Positions 45,889 to 55,789 of a DNA stretch of 64,000 nucleotides are shown here, one piece after another (the stretch's first letter is position 1; the number at the start of each line of letters is the position of its first letter). Under the pieces are notes generated by a model, which was not told the DNA's origin, did no database searches, and was given only the letters and a program-made list of their open reading frames with translations. Source of the DNA: Pisolithus tinctorius (taxonomy: Eukaryota; Basidiomycota; Agaricomycetes; Boletales; Pisolithaceae); contig JANFAH010000030.1 of assembly GCA_024663395.1 (NCBI GenBank), positions 742,554-806,553 of the forward strand, in the 5' to 3' direction. Position numbers and translations under genes: made by a program.

Positions 45889-46312
45889 GAAATACCAGGT
45901 TTTACTAAATATTAAGGAATCTTCAAGCGACGATGCGCCTACAGTACGAAGCGAATTTTTAGGTCGACGCGCCATCGAGCAGTTAGTGAGGGGAGACACC
46001 GTCCCTGTGTTGGATATTGTGCAGAGACATCATGGCCATGTTTCGCTTTATTCGGGGGACACCACAGACGAGCGGGACGTGTTGGATATATTGGAGAGAT
46101 CAGGCATTACATATATCATACAGAATGCCTTGCTACAGCGAGGCATGAAAGACCCCTCCGTCTACTTTGGGGGTTACGTCGAAGGCACCCGAGCCGTCAT
46201 CGAAGCAACCATCGCAGCCGGTGTCCTGCCCTATCTGGAGAAGCCGTTCGACGCATATAATCTACTGCCTTACCGTTCTACCACGCTGAGCAAACCCAAT
46301 CTAGAACAATGA
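44081..46312 (+). CDS. Long open frame across the intron-module array
   Basis: A 743-codon frame runs unspliced through most of the modules because five of the eight are 48 nt long. Its first 600 residues are Arg/Thr-rich repeats without homology I can name. The last 110 carry the ERG26-like fragment. Whether it is translated unspliced or spliced is unknown, and it may simply be a by-product of repeat structure. Confidence 0.35.
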   Translation: MELDGSSVCLEFETFYLHLRYSRDYKSTQRKATDIRGTAVLRTMTMTTLGTDRRLREAKTAVRWGQGAMSAGTGPDGPRFRLHSIAYYLQILYSRENGYTQRRMSDIQTIGMQGTTTTRLTADQSPYETRGAVRWKQGATSTDIEHYGPEFCFDFIAVYLQLSYSRENGCTQRGARATTTRVTATSTTFNTDRRPYEARTATRWTWSVAEADAELESSRFYFDFVALYLQLFYSRKSERHLQRSGIAARGSTQDHEQKTLGRTGKRVRRLRFELQQQSSKIRHPTSVDMEPNNQNNNLGGRTHRLTVQQVRRPRNNARDTLEATERTSMQDLLRRAAMTGVRETTSMVLDAERWSYNARVAIWWIRGMAETNNELDGSRFCVRFSIFCLLLRYSRKAGYLRRTASKTQETTAITRLDTDRRLREVGAAVRWRQGVGSAGVESDGSRVRFGFGTLCLRLLYARDKGWSRRRATKVLANVIQASKKICKQTPCGCTVGPERWLRCDLRRRSSEIRHPMNDEPEEGTHRHTGWQVQRLRSTAREALEATPQTCIPGLPRISMRQQTLGLQRDAQEARGVESRPSGLEGPMFSFLFEVLYLQLRYFRKYQVLLNIKESSSDDAPTVRSEFLGRRAIEQLVRGDTVPVLDIVQRHHGHVSLYSGDTTDERDVLDILERSGITYIIQNALLQRGMKDPSVYFGGYVEGTRAVIEATIAAGVLPYLEKPFDAYNLLPYRSTTLSKPNLEQ
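45955..46225 (+). pseudogene. Captured ERG26-like fragment (sterol 4-alpha-carboxylate 3-dehydrogenase)
   Basis: About 90 residues match the N-terminal Rossmann part of the Erg26/3-beta-HSD family: FLGRRAIEQLVRGDTV, VLDIVQRHHG, LYSGDTTDERDVLDIL, then VEGTRAVIEATIAAGV. The canonical start of the NAD-binding glycine motif and the whole catalytic C-terminus (YxxxK) are missing, so it is not an active enzyme. No intron is needed, which fits capture through RNA. The host gene acts in ergosterol C-4 demethylation. Confidence 0.65.
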
Positions 46313-47666
46313 AGTTGCACACAGTGTATTCGAAGCGATGTGGATTCAGATGCTGAGCCCGAGCGCTCATTTTTGTCTTTTGTTTTTATGACAATCTACT
46401 CACGAATCTACAGGTCTAAGGTACTCGACCAAGTCGAAGCGCAGTCGCTGGTATCCGAAGGAAAAGAAGACGGCACGAGTTCATGGGTAGAGTGCGAAGA
46501 GCTATTGACAAAACTCAGGAAGGGGAGATTCGAAGCCAAGGTGCCCTTTTCGGTTTTGATTCGAACATTATCTACTGCGAGGTACAGGTACCCTGGTGCG
46601 AAGGAAAAAGCGATTGATGGGGATGGACGGCTTGAAGCTGTTCATCAGTACTTAGCATCAAGACTTCGTCCGCCCAACTGTGAGGTTGAAGGCCGACGAC
46701 CAAGATCGAACAAGGTTAGCACCTACACCCGTCGGAGTCGAAGACCTATCAACGAAGGAGACGCGAGGATCTACAGACTTAAGGTGACAGCTTTTATTAT
46801 AGTTCAAGCATGTACTACTTCGAGATATTTTTGTTTCTAGCAGTGAACAAGTGGTAGACGAAGATGGGCGACTCGAGGTCGCTCGGCGACACTTAGTGTG
46901 AGAGCTTCGGCCACCTGATGGAGTACCAGACGAAGTACGAGAAATCAAGTGCGCGCATGCACAGGGAGTCGAGGCTGTGAAAATAGGAATGGGACAAGTG
47001 AACGAGGCAAGGGTCCTGGTGAGCGTGTCGATATATAGTTTTCTTTAAAATGAGTTTTGCTTCGAGCGACGTCGTTCAACCGAGTCGTGCTAACCTTCGG
47101 GTGATTCTACTCACCCCGACTTATAGTTTCGAGTTCCATTGTCTTTCTTGGTGCTAAATCGTCTTAAGGACGAGCAGTAGTCGAGAGCACATATGCATAT
47201 AAGGATAGTAAATACACGACTGATCAAGATTTGTTTTAGGTACATATATATGTCTTCGAGCTGCCTCGTAGAGGGCCAGCGTCCGCTGTACCAGCCGCTG
47301 AGCTGCGTTACACTCTGTTACTGTTTCGCACAGAGACTGTGCCTCGAGGAGCAGCCACCGTCTCGCTCTGCACTCGTTGGTGCGAGGTTTTGGTGTTGAG
47401 AGGAGTGTTCGAGAGCAGCCAGAGTGTGTTAGAGAAGATAAGAGCGAAGAGGGGTCGGCGGAACCGAGCACGTGTTGAGGCCAAGGAGGTAGGCCGGTGA
47501 GGGTCGAGGATGTGGATAGGGGGATTGGGCTGCGAGGCCGGATGGCGTGAGGCTAGAGGGGCAAGGTGCTGTGTTCGAGAGTCAAGGGAAGTAGGTGTGA
47601 GGGTGAGGATGTTCGTGTGAGGAGGAGAGCGACCAAGGACGGTCGAATTCTAAACCACCCCTCGGA
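46313..47666 (+). other. 3' interior of the retrotransposon
   Basis: A 166-codon frame (46340-46840) repeats the PERSFLSF and KVPFSVL phrases of the gag tail. A further GT-AG intron-like stretch lies at about 46784-46838. From 47450 the sequence is purine-rich on the plus strand, the place for a polypurine tract. No pol domain. Confidence 0.45.
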
Positions 47667-48126
47667 TGTAGGGAACGAGTTCGAGTTCCCTAGGAGAATC
47701 CGTCTTGGTCAGGAGTTTAGGGGTGGAAGGACTTGTTTTGTTTCTTGCCTTTGTTTTTGTGTTTGTACCCCTGGACTTGGTGACGAGCAGCCGCGTTGCT
47801 GACTAAGCACGTGTGCTGTGTTCGCGCGAGTTCAGTTTACCATAACAACCAGTACATGTCACAGGCCCTCAGTAGTAGGGTGATTTGGTCTCGCATTTCG
47901 GCGAGAGTTCGAAGTTAGATTTATTACTTTGGGGAGTACCCAAAGTGCCAGGAGGACTGGCAAGAGTATTAGACAGGCACAGCTAAGTGTCTTTTTTCTA
48001 GTTCGCATTTTTTACTTTTTACTACACTTCTTTCTCCAGAGAGAACCTCCCTTTTGGGTCGAGCACTAAACTCGCCCATTACTGACTATTACCATTATAG
48101 GTACATCTATTTTACCTATTCCTACA
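47667..48126 (+). repeat. 3' LTR, 460 bp
   Basis: Nearly identical to the 5' LTR; it lacks a catcat unit near the end and has small substitutions (for example gtctcgcatttcggcgagag for gtctcgcaattcggcgagtt). Confidence 0.9.
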
Positions 48127-49509
48127 GCGCCAAGCGGCATCAACCAGAGCAAGGTCCCCTACTCTCAGAGGGAGCCTGCATTTGGCGTCCGTTTCTTAGT
48201 TGCTAATGTGCTGTACCACCGTGCATATATGGCAAAGGTTACCAACAAATTACGCAGCGAAGATCTCGAAGCTGGAGAACTCTGGCGCAGCACTCCCACC
48301 GATCTCACCTGCCAACACACAGCCGAATGTTGGCGCAGTTGCGAAGCCAGTCTTCACGCCAAGCCCGGCACCATCAAACGCATGCAGTTCACCTCCCCAG
48401 TCAATCAGCCGTCACCTGCAGCTCCCAACAACGTCCTTAGCAAACCCAATATCAAACCCTGTCCCGAATTCAAGGATTCACATGCCTCCGCTGCTAGACG
48501 TGGTCGTCAGGCCACTCGTTCATCCAATCACAACTCCGTTGCGGGCGACGACTCCAACAACGACCAAGATTCCTCTCTAGCGTCCCGTAAGTGAAAACAC
48601 TGTCCTTTGCTATGCAACGACCCACTCTCAAATTCCCCTTTTTGTTCTCCAACGATTTCGGTCTTCCAGCTCTCCTATCACTAATGTGACCACACCCATG
48701 AAGTACGGCGAAGACATCGCATGCTCTTCTTCCACATCTCACCATGCCTTAAGTATCTTCAGGCAACCATCGAACTCCCCTTGACGAACTCCTCGACTCG
48801 TGCAATGAAGAGACGCCCTCCACGCCTTCTGCATTGGACGCCAATGCCACCACAAAATGCACCGGGTCCGGTGACATCGTCATGCAAGACCCCCCAGGTG
48901 CATACATTGCACAGCTACATCCAAGGTCCTTCCCCTTCTATCTCCAAAACAGGCGCCACTCCTACACCCGGTACCAAGTGCCACTTCAACCTCTGGTACA
49001 AATACAGGCACGTAGTACAGATCCCAACGTCTCGCCTTCCACCACAGCTACGGTCACCAACTCCAGCACCAGCGCAGGTGCTCATCACCCAAACTAACCC
49101 CAGTGCTGGTATCACTCATACTAAACCCGGTCCTAGCACGACGGCTGGGACAACGCCGACCACAATGACAACTGTGGACGATGACAGCAACAACAGCTGC
49201 TGAAATGGCGATGATCACTGACGACTGACATTAGTCTATTGTAAATGTAATTACTAGTCCCACTGAACCGCTGTGTAGTCTTGGAATTGAGTCGTAATGC
49301 CAGCCACTTTGTTCCAATAACTCACAAGGTGTGGAAACCCGACCTTGCTTTTTCCGACAGACTTTCCCACAACCAGAGCTCAACATCATAGAAGAACACT
49401 ACAAGTTACATAAGCATTTCTGGATCTGGATCTGCTGCCAAATACTGCGCTTGTCACAATATTCTCTCTACAGAGTGGCCTAAGTTTGAGCGTTTCTGAC
49501 ACAGGTTGA
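48127..49509. other. Host or CACTA-flanking DNA with Pro/Thr-rich frames
   Basis: Plus frames 48200-48580 and 48721-49203 are Thr/Pro/Ser-rich and low complexity, with no named domain. They may be a low-complexity gene or part of the CACTA element's 5' region. No CACTA terminal repeat was found. Confidence 0.3.
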
Positions 49510-52500
49510 TTGGTAATGCGTCCATGTGTGGTTTTTCATTGCCTGTGCTGGCAGTGCTATGATCACACCACTGTTCATCCTGTCACTGGGCACTTGGTGA
49601 GGGGACGCCACCTCGGGAGAAAGGAATATGCAGCACATCGTGCTGCGCAGAATGCAAGAGCTACAGCTGGTGCGACTGGTTCTCCAGTTTTTTCCTTCCG
49701 CAGTCCCTAACATGGTATTCCCTGAAGGCTCTTCGTGTTTGGCACACATCGCGATCATCCTGATATGCCATCTCCGGCTGGGCCACTGTGTATGCCTTTG
49801 GTTCTGCAAGATGAAGCTTCTGCTGTGACCGAGGAACAGCCCCATGAACCACCCGACGGAGATGTTCTCCAGTATTTGCAATACCTGTCCGATCGAATGG
49901 CAGCACAAAAACGACGCTATGTGCAGAAGCGTACTCTGTATCCTTCTGTTTTCTGCGCCCCATCATCCCCTTCATCTACTGTCTCGGAGAGCGTGACGAC
50001 GCCATTGATGGTCCTTTGTCCCTAACCCATGATACGAAAGGAGACCCTGACGTCCTCGAATACGAGGAATTGTTGTGCAGTGCATTAACTGCAGCACAAA
50101 ATGTGTCTTCGCATCCTAACATGTATGTACGCTTGAAAGCCAGGGTCCTAGAGAGTGCAGCCAAAAACGAGATACGTTCCCTTCATGAGTCAAATCACAA
50201 AGAATGGACGCAACAGTATACCTGTCATGGCGCCCACAATGCCTCTTGCAGACATCCAGAAAGGTTGGTTTTCAGCTCTAAAATGCGATAAGCTATTCAT
50301 CTTGCCATATCCAGAACGTTACTTCACACTACTCCAATTTTTTGATCCCATCTCTCTCCTCGTGCACATAATTGCTGCGGTTCTCCACCTCCTGTGTGGT
50401 GTTTCAATGGATCACTGCATGTTCGTACTGTCTGGCCTGCGATTGTTGCTCAAACTATCACTTCCAATGCAGTCGGTGCCCTCTGGACAGCCATCCTCCG
50501 AACAGGCTTCCAATATTGTGGATAGCGTTCCCCGGGATATAAGATCAGTTGTAGATGCTCTCTCTCTCTCCCCCGTCACAGAGGAGTTTGTTTGTTGTCC
50601 CAAGTGCTTCAGCTGCTACCTGCTAGAGTCCTTCCCTGAACGCTGCACCAATCAGGACACCCCATCTAGTGTAGTATGTCAGCGGCTACTGCGAAAGCAA
50701 CTGACCAGAGGGGGGCAGATAGATGACCCCATGGGTACCCTCCAACACGGCTCTACGTTTATCATAACTTTAAGGAGTGGCTTGGCCGCCTTCATTCACG
50801 ACTGGAGATTGAAAAGTACTTGGAGAAGAACCCAATAGTATTAGGCGGACAGGAGAACGTCTGGCGTCTATCGGGATATATGGGACGCACCTGCTCTGCA
50901 AAAATTCCTGGGCCCAGATGGACGGCGATTTATCTCACCTGACTGTAGTGAAGGCCGATACATCTTTAGCCTCAATATGGATGGCTTCAACCCTTTCCAA
51001 AGGAAACAAGCTGGGAAGAAGCTTCTTGCGGTGCGATTTATATGATATGCCTTAACCTTCCTCCAGAGATCCGCTACAAAGCTGAGAATATGTTCCTTGC
51101 CGGGATCATTCCGGGACCATATGAACCTTCCCTCCACCAAATCAACCACCTTCTTCGACCGCTGGTAGATGATCTTCTTACTGCCTGGCACCATGGGATC
51201 CGATTCTCCAGAACAACCTTTCATCCCACAGGCCGCACAGTTCGATGTGCACTTGTGCCACTGGTTTGTGATCTCCCTGCTGCTCGTCAGATGGCTGGAT
51301 ATGCCTCCTACACATCCACTAATTGCTGCTCCTACTGCCACATGAGGCTGCAAGACATAGAGAATTTCGATGAGTCGACGTGGCCACGCATGACCCGAGA
51401 AGAACACTTATCTATTGCACGACAATGGAGGGATGCACCTTCCGAAACTGCGCGTTGCATGCTCTACGAGGAGTATGGCATACGATGGTCAGAACTCCTC
51501 CGACTGCCATACTGGGATCCTCGAAAGTTCGTTGTCCTCGACTCGATGCACACTTTCCTACTTGTCCTCATTCAGAAGCATTGTCGTGAAGTGTGGGGAA
51601 TGGACGACCAGCTTGACGATGGTCTCGGAGCAACGTATGACAAACTCATAATGAACCAGCCTCTGTCGTATGACCAAATCCAAAGTGGTCTTCACATTCT
51701 CCGATCCGGAACGGTCAAGGACCTGCAAAAATTGAGCGAACCTGTGCTTCGCTTCATGTGTCGGGAGCTTCAAATCCGTTTCGGTGGCAAGAAGGTAGGC
51801 TCATTAAACAACTAATCAGTTTCGTGAGTCCAATTCGTGCGCCCTTTCTTGAATCTTTTGAATACCATTTCCTTCGCAGAGAAATCAGATGGACTGGGAC
51901 AAAGAAGCGGATATGACCCATGCGGCTTTCCGACTCTGGCACACCCACTGCAACCACCAATGAACCAAATGCTTTATTGTCCGTCGATGGAACTTCCCTT
52001 TTTCCAGATCAGTCTCAGTCGCCTGATGTCGTAGAAAAACCAAATGTTCTGCTAGCACCTAACGACATTCCCTCCGTTCACTATGCGACCCCCATGCGCA
52101 TGCCAGGGGGCCCGACCGATGACGATGACCGTTTAATATGCTGTGCTCTTAATCTACTGGAAGGCGAGAGAGAAAAGGCTTTGAATCTGCTGCACAAAAC
52201 TCCTAGTCACTCGACTTTAATGCACCTCAAGAAAGCCATGCTGGTGTTCCTGTGTTCCCTGAAACTTCCCATTCCATCTGTATCTGGGAAGCCACCCAGC
52301 GTGGAAGAGCGAGTCACTTACTACACTGCATGAGTAAAAGAGGAGCTGGTAAATGACCTTGTATGCTCCTCCCATTCAAATATCTTGTCTGCAAACTCAT
52401 TGACTCATTTCATCGTTGTGACATACAGTGCAAGCAAATAGACGCTGCGAATCCAACTGAATTGGGTAACCGCAAATCGGACACTTTCCGAGGACAGCCC

Positions 52501-54239
52501 AACCATTCACTAGGCTCTATGGATTGCATTCAACCTCAAATGGAGATCCCACGTGATAATGGACTTGAGGAAGCACTAGCAGTGTTGGAGACCACGACAG
52601 GCACGAAAGCGCTATGTCGACTTTGTAAGGCTTCTCTGGTCGCGCTTTGTGTTGCGAGGCTTGGCAAGAGTGAGAGTGCCTGCGAAACAAGTGATCGTCC
52701 GTCTTACGATGGACTTTCTAAGTTCGAATTGGCTGGGATGTTGGACGATTGGGTATGTCTGTGGCGCCTCATCCTCACGAACTGAGCACTCACAGTATTT
52801 TGTCGTTGGACGGTCTCAGCAAAAAAAGACAGGCATTGTGGACAAGGACGGTCATTTGGTGGAGACACACGCACCGAAGGCAAGCAAGCACCAGCAACAA
52901 AGGAAAGCTAAGAAGACGAGAGTACTTGGCCGCACCACCCTGGCCTCCATTTGGGAGGATATGGATGGCTTATCTCTCCCTTCCTGGGTCGCCCCTGTGT
53001 CACGAGGAGTCGGGAGTGCTCGGAATGGAAAACTGTCTGCTGATCAATATCGAACTCTGTTTACGATTAACCTTCCATTCACCCTCGGTCACCTCTGGGG
53101 GACGAAAGATCCGCATTCCGTCGAGTACAAGATGTTTGCCAACTTCATGGACTTAGTCTCAGCAACCAGGTTAGTTATGATGCGTACCATGACGCCTGAC
53201 CGCATATCCAAGTATCAATCCTATATGAAGCGGTACTTGCAGACGCTACTGGATCTCTATCCAGGTCTTTGCCTCTCGCCTACCCACCACATCTGTCTTC
53301 ATCTTGCAGAACTCCTTGAGGATTTCGGCCCAGTTCATGCTTGGAGGTGCTTTCCATTTGAAAGGTATAATGGGATGCTTCAGAAGATCCCAACTAATGG
53401 AAAACATGGTAAGCACGCAGTACAGTTTTACTGGAGTATAAGGCTAAAACCACATGATAGGCGAAATGGAGCAGACTATGCTGCGCCGTTTCTGCATGGG
53501 TCAACATCTGCGGGCTTTGTTATCTTCCAAGTCCATGCCTCACAAGGCAACGAGTCTGCTTCTCGACTTCGATCATATCTTTCAGACCAATATGCGGGGA
53601 ACTTTATTCAATGATATGTTGTCGTTTGACGGATCGTTGGATGAAGTGGAGCAGGGTGCAAATTGCAGCAAGTTGGATCTCAAACTGTTGGATCAGGATG
53701 ACTGCCGCCTCCTCAACGAATGGCTCTTAAGACACGCAAGCGACTACGATGCGATCAAAGGTGTTAGGCCCTATGCCTATCCTCGCCAGTCTATTAGTTG
53801 GCGTGGAGAGTCGTTTTCAGTGGAATCCAAGTCTCCCCCCAACAGCCGTGTCATCTTCCGGGTCGATGGTGGGCTCGCAGCCGGAATAATTCGGCGTATT
53901 TTCTACCATGCAAGAACGACAACTAGTGGGCAGAAGGCAGCGCAGATGTTCTTTATTGTGGCTCGATATGCTGAATTATCAGAAGAGTTCGTACTTGCCA
54001 ACGTATATGCGGCCTTCCCAGATGCAGGAATATATTGCATCTCCACGAGCACTCTTCCTGACGCATTGCTGATAACTAGCACGGATATAGTGTGCCACTT
54101 TGCCTCTGCAAAAATACCCATAAATGAAGGGGGGGGGGATATATTGTATGTACAATCCCTGGATAAGGTAGGCATCACATTTGTCACATTGATCCCGTGA
54201 GCCGATCTCCAGAACTGGTTCTTTCCAGGATTGACATAA
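49510..54239 (+). pseudogene. CACTA/EnSpm-type (Tnp2-like) transposase, frameshifted
   Basis: The order of motifs matches the Agaricomycete Tnp2 family. Zinc-binding CWQCYDHTTVHPVTGHLVRG is at 49560-49630. CPKCFSCYLLESFPERC is near 50600. IWDAPALQKFLGPDGRRF and FSLNMDGFNPFQ are at 50870-51000. The core from ICLNLPPEIRYK through PLVCDLPAARQMAGY, CCSYCHMRL, RWSELLRLPYWDPRKF to LDSMH is at 51042-51600. The DUF4218-like tail (HLAELLEDFGPVHAWRCFPF) is at 53300-53365, then GEMEQTMLRRFCMGQHLRAL. Introns at 51796-51879, about 52752-52794, 53409-53460 and 54169-54212 have good sites. Breaks: a missing base near 51021 (after AGKK) and a phase change between about 50830 and 50870. Cut-and-paste transposition is the family role; this copy is probably inactive. 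Confidence 0.8.
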
Positions 54240-54368
54240 TTCTGGTCGACGGTTAGCTGTCCCCGCACAAGGTTGCGTAGTTATGATGCATTATTATTAC
54301 GACCAAGAGAATTGGGATGTACTCAGGATGTAATTACTCTAGTTACCTCAATACATTGCAAGCCATAC

Positions 54369-54894
54369 TCAGTATTCACGCATCCTACTGTTGTGAATGA
54401 ACTGTTCCATCTGTGATAAAGCAAGGCATTCATCTGAAGAGAACACCTCTTGCATGTCCTGTGCAATGACATCCATGCCATCCAAGAACCTCTCAAGGGC
54501 GAAGGCAGTTACAGGTGCAGTCATTGCAGGCTTGCGGCACATCGGGCACTTGTTTTGTAACAGTGGGTCTCTACCCGCCCCATATGCGAAGTGACTCTGC
54601 AAACATGAGCAGCAGTATGTATGTCCACAATCGCGCAGCCTACATAAGTCATTAACAGCCTTCGTGTTAACACGTAAACTAACTCACATGACCGGTCTAT
54701 GAAGAACTTCGCAGCATATACTGCAGGACATGCTGTTCTCCGCTAAAGTAACCACCTTGTGACTGTTACTGATTTCGAATTTGCATAGAAAAGTAAGTTC
54801 TTACTCTATGTACAAACTCCTGGAAGTGTTTCTTGGCGGTAGCAAGCTCTATGTGCAATGCAGTGTTCGCATCCATCTGGGATCCATACTTTCA
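54369..54894 (-). CDS. RING-finger protein, split by introns
   Basis: On the minus strand an exon gives ENSMSCSICCEVLHRPV. After a GTGAGT..TAG intron (about 54694-54638) it continues LRDCGHTYCCSCLQSHF, then NKCPMCRKPAMTAP. Together these supply CX2C, CXH, CX2C and CX2C, a full C3HC4 RING, so an E3 ubiquitin ligase activity is likely. An upstream exon (54880-54808) begins with ATG and has ALHIELATAKKHFQEF, a short helix typical of this Agaricomycete family. I could not join that exon in phase, so the N-terminus is uncertain. It converges on the CACTA gene and may be cargo of that element or an independent gene. Confidence 0.6.
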
Positions 54895-55789
54895 GGCTGC
54901 AAACATGCGACGAAAAGTGACGAGATGAACCAATGGTCCAATGATTGAGATATTTTCAACTTCGGGCTCTGATACCGCTGACCAACAGGGAGGGATCATG
55001 ACAAAATCACCATCATCACATTCCATGTTGATCGAGCCAAGTTAGTTGCCAAGGTGCCACAAAACTGAGTGCTGAAGATGTGAGGATACGAGGGGAGAAA
55101 GACACACAGAGTAGCCACACAAGAAAAATTGGCCTTTAAAACCGTTCTAACCATGGTGAATATTCCATGAATAAAGCATACCGGCGATCCCGCGTTTCAC
55201 CTGAGGAAAAAAGGTCATAAAGGCTCAAACTGAATGCACAAAAGATACGTACCAATACCAATTACTATGCCAACACAAAGAGCCACAGACATTGAAGGAA
55301 TCCCATGAGGCAGAGCCTGCATGCCGCTTTGTGATAAAGCACATGAAGCAGTCCAATTTGTGTATTGGCAACTATTCCAGTGTCATCAATAGCAAAGGGA
55401 CTAATAGCGGGGCGCCGCAGCGCGAAACTTGTGTACCAGCAGGAGTAACTTGGCACATAACTCACATTCCTTGCTACCCCTGGAATATGTCGCTCGAAGA
55501 ACTGGTCACAGCTGGATTGTCATGTAGATTCCATCATCCTGCTGCATGCAAGGTCACCCGTTGTTGGCTTTCTGTGCGGATCGGACACATAGACAAACAA
55601 GTCCCATTTTGGGTGTGTGCTGTACATGAACAAACAAAAATCACCGCGACGGATAGAATACTGCGATCGCTAGAACCTTGATGCCAGTGTGCTACTTGAA
55701 GCTCAAAGCAGCAGGTGCCCGGGGGCAACGATGCCACCTTGTTATGTAACACACTTGGTTGCACGGGTTGACAGCAGTGACGTACCAGC
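54895..55789. other. No recognised gene
   Basis: A plus-strand frame of 129 codons (55292-55681) shows no motif. The region could hold the missing first exon of GYF copy 2, but I cannot see the expected start. Confidence 0.3.

Larger units (their letters stand above)
41257..48126 (+). mobile_element. Complete LTR retrotransposon, gag but no visible pol
   Basis: Two LTRs (41257-41721 and 47667-48126) begin TGTAGGGA and end TTCCTACA. GCGC flanks both outer ends (41253-41256, 48127-48130), a 4-bp target duplication. The 5.9-kb interior has a gag-like frame, an intron-module array and a host-gene fragment. No reverse transcriptase, RNase H or integrase motif is visible in any frame. It is therefore probably mobilised in trans. 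LTR identity is high (a few substitutions and two short indels), suggesting fairly recent insertion. Confidence 0.85.

Noticed and set aside
44081..46312. Reading the 743-codon frame as one ordinary protein gene
   Set aside because: Most of it is repeat-derived and crosses eight intron-like modules; only the ERG26-like end has recognisable homology.
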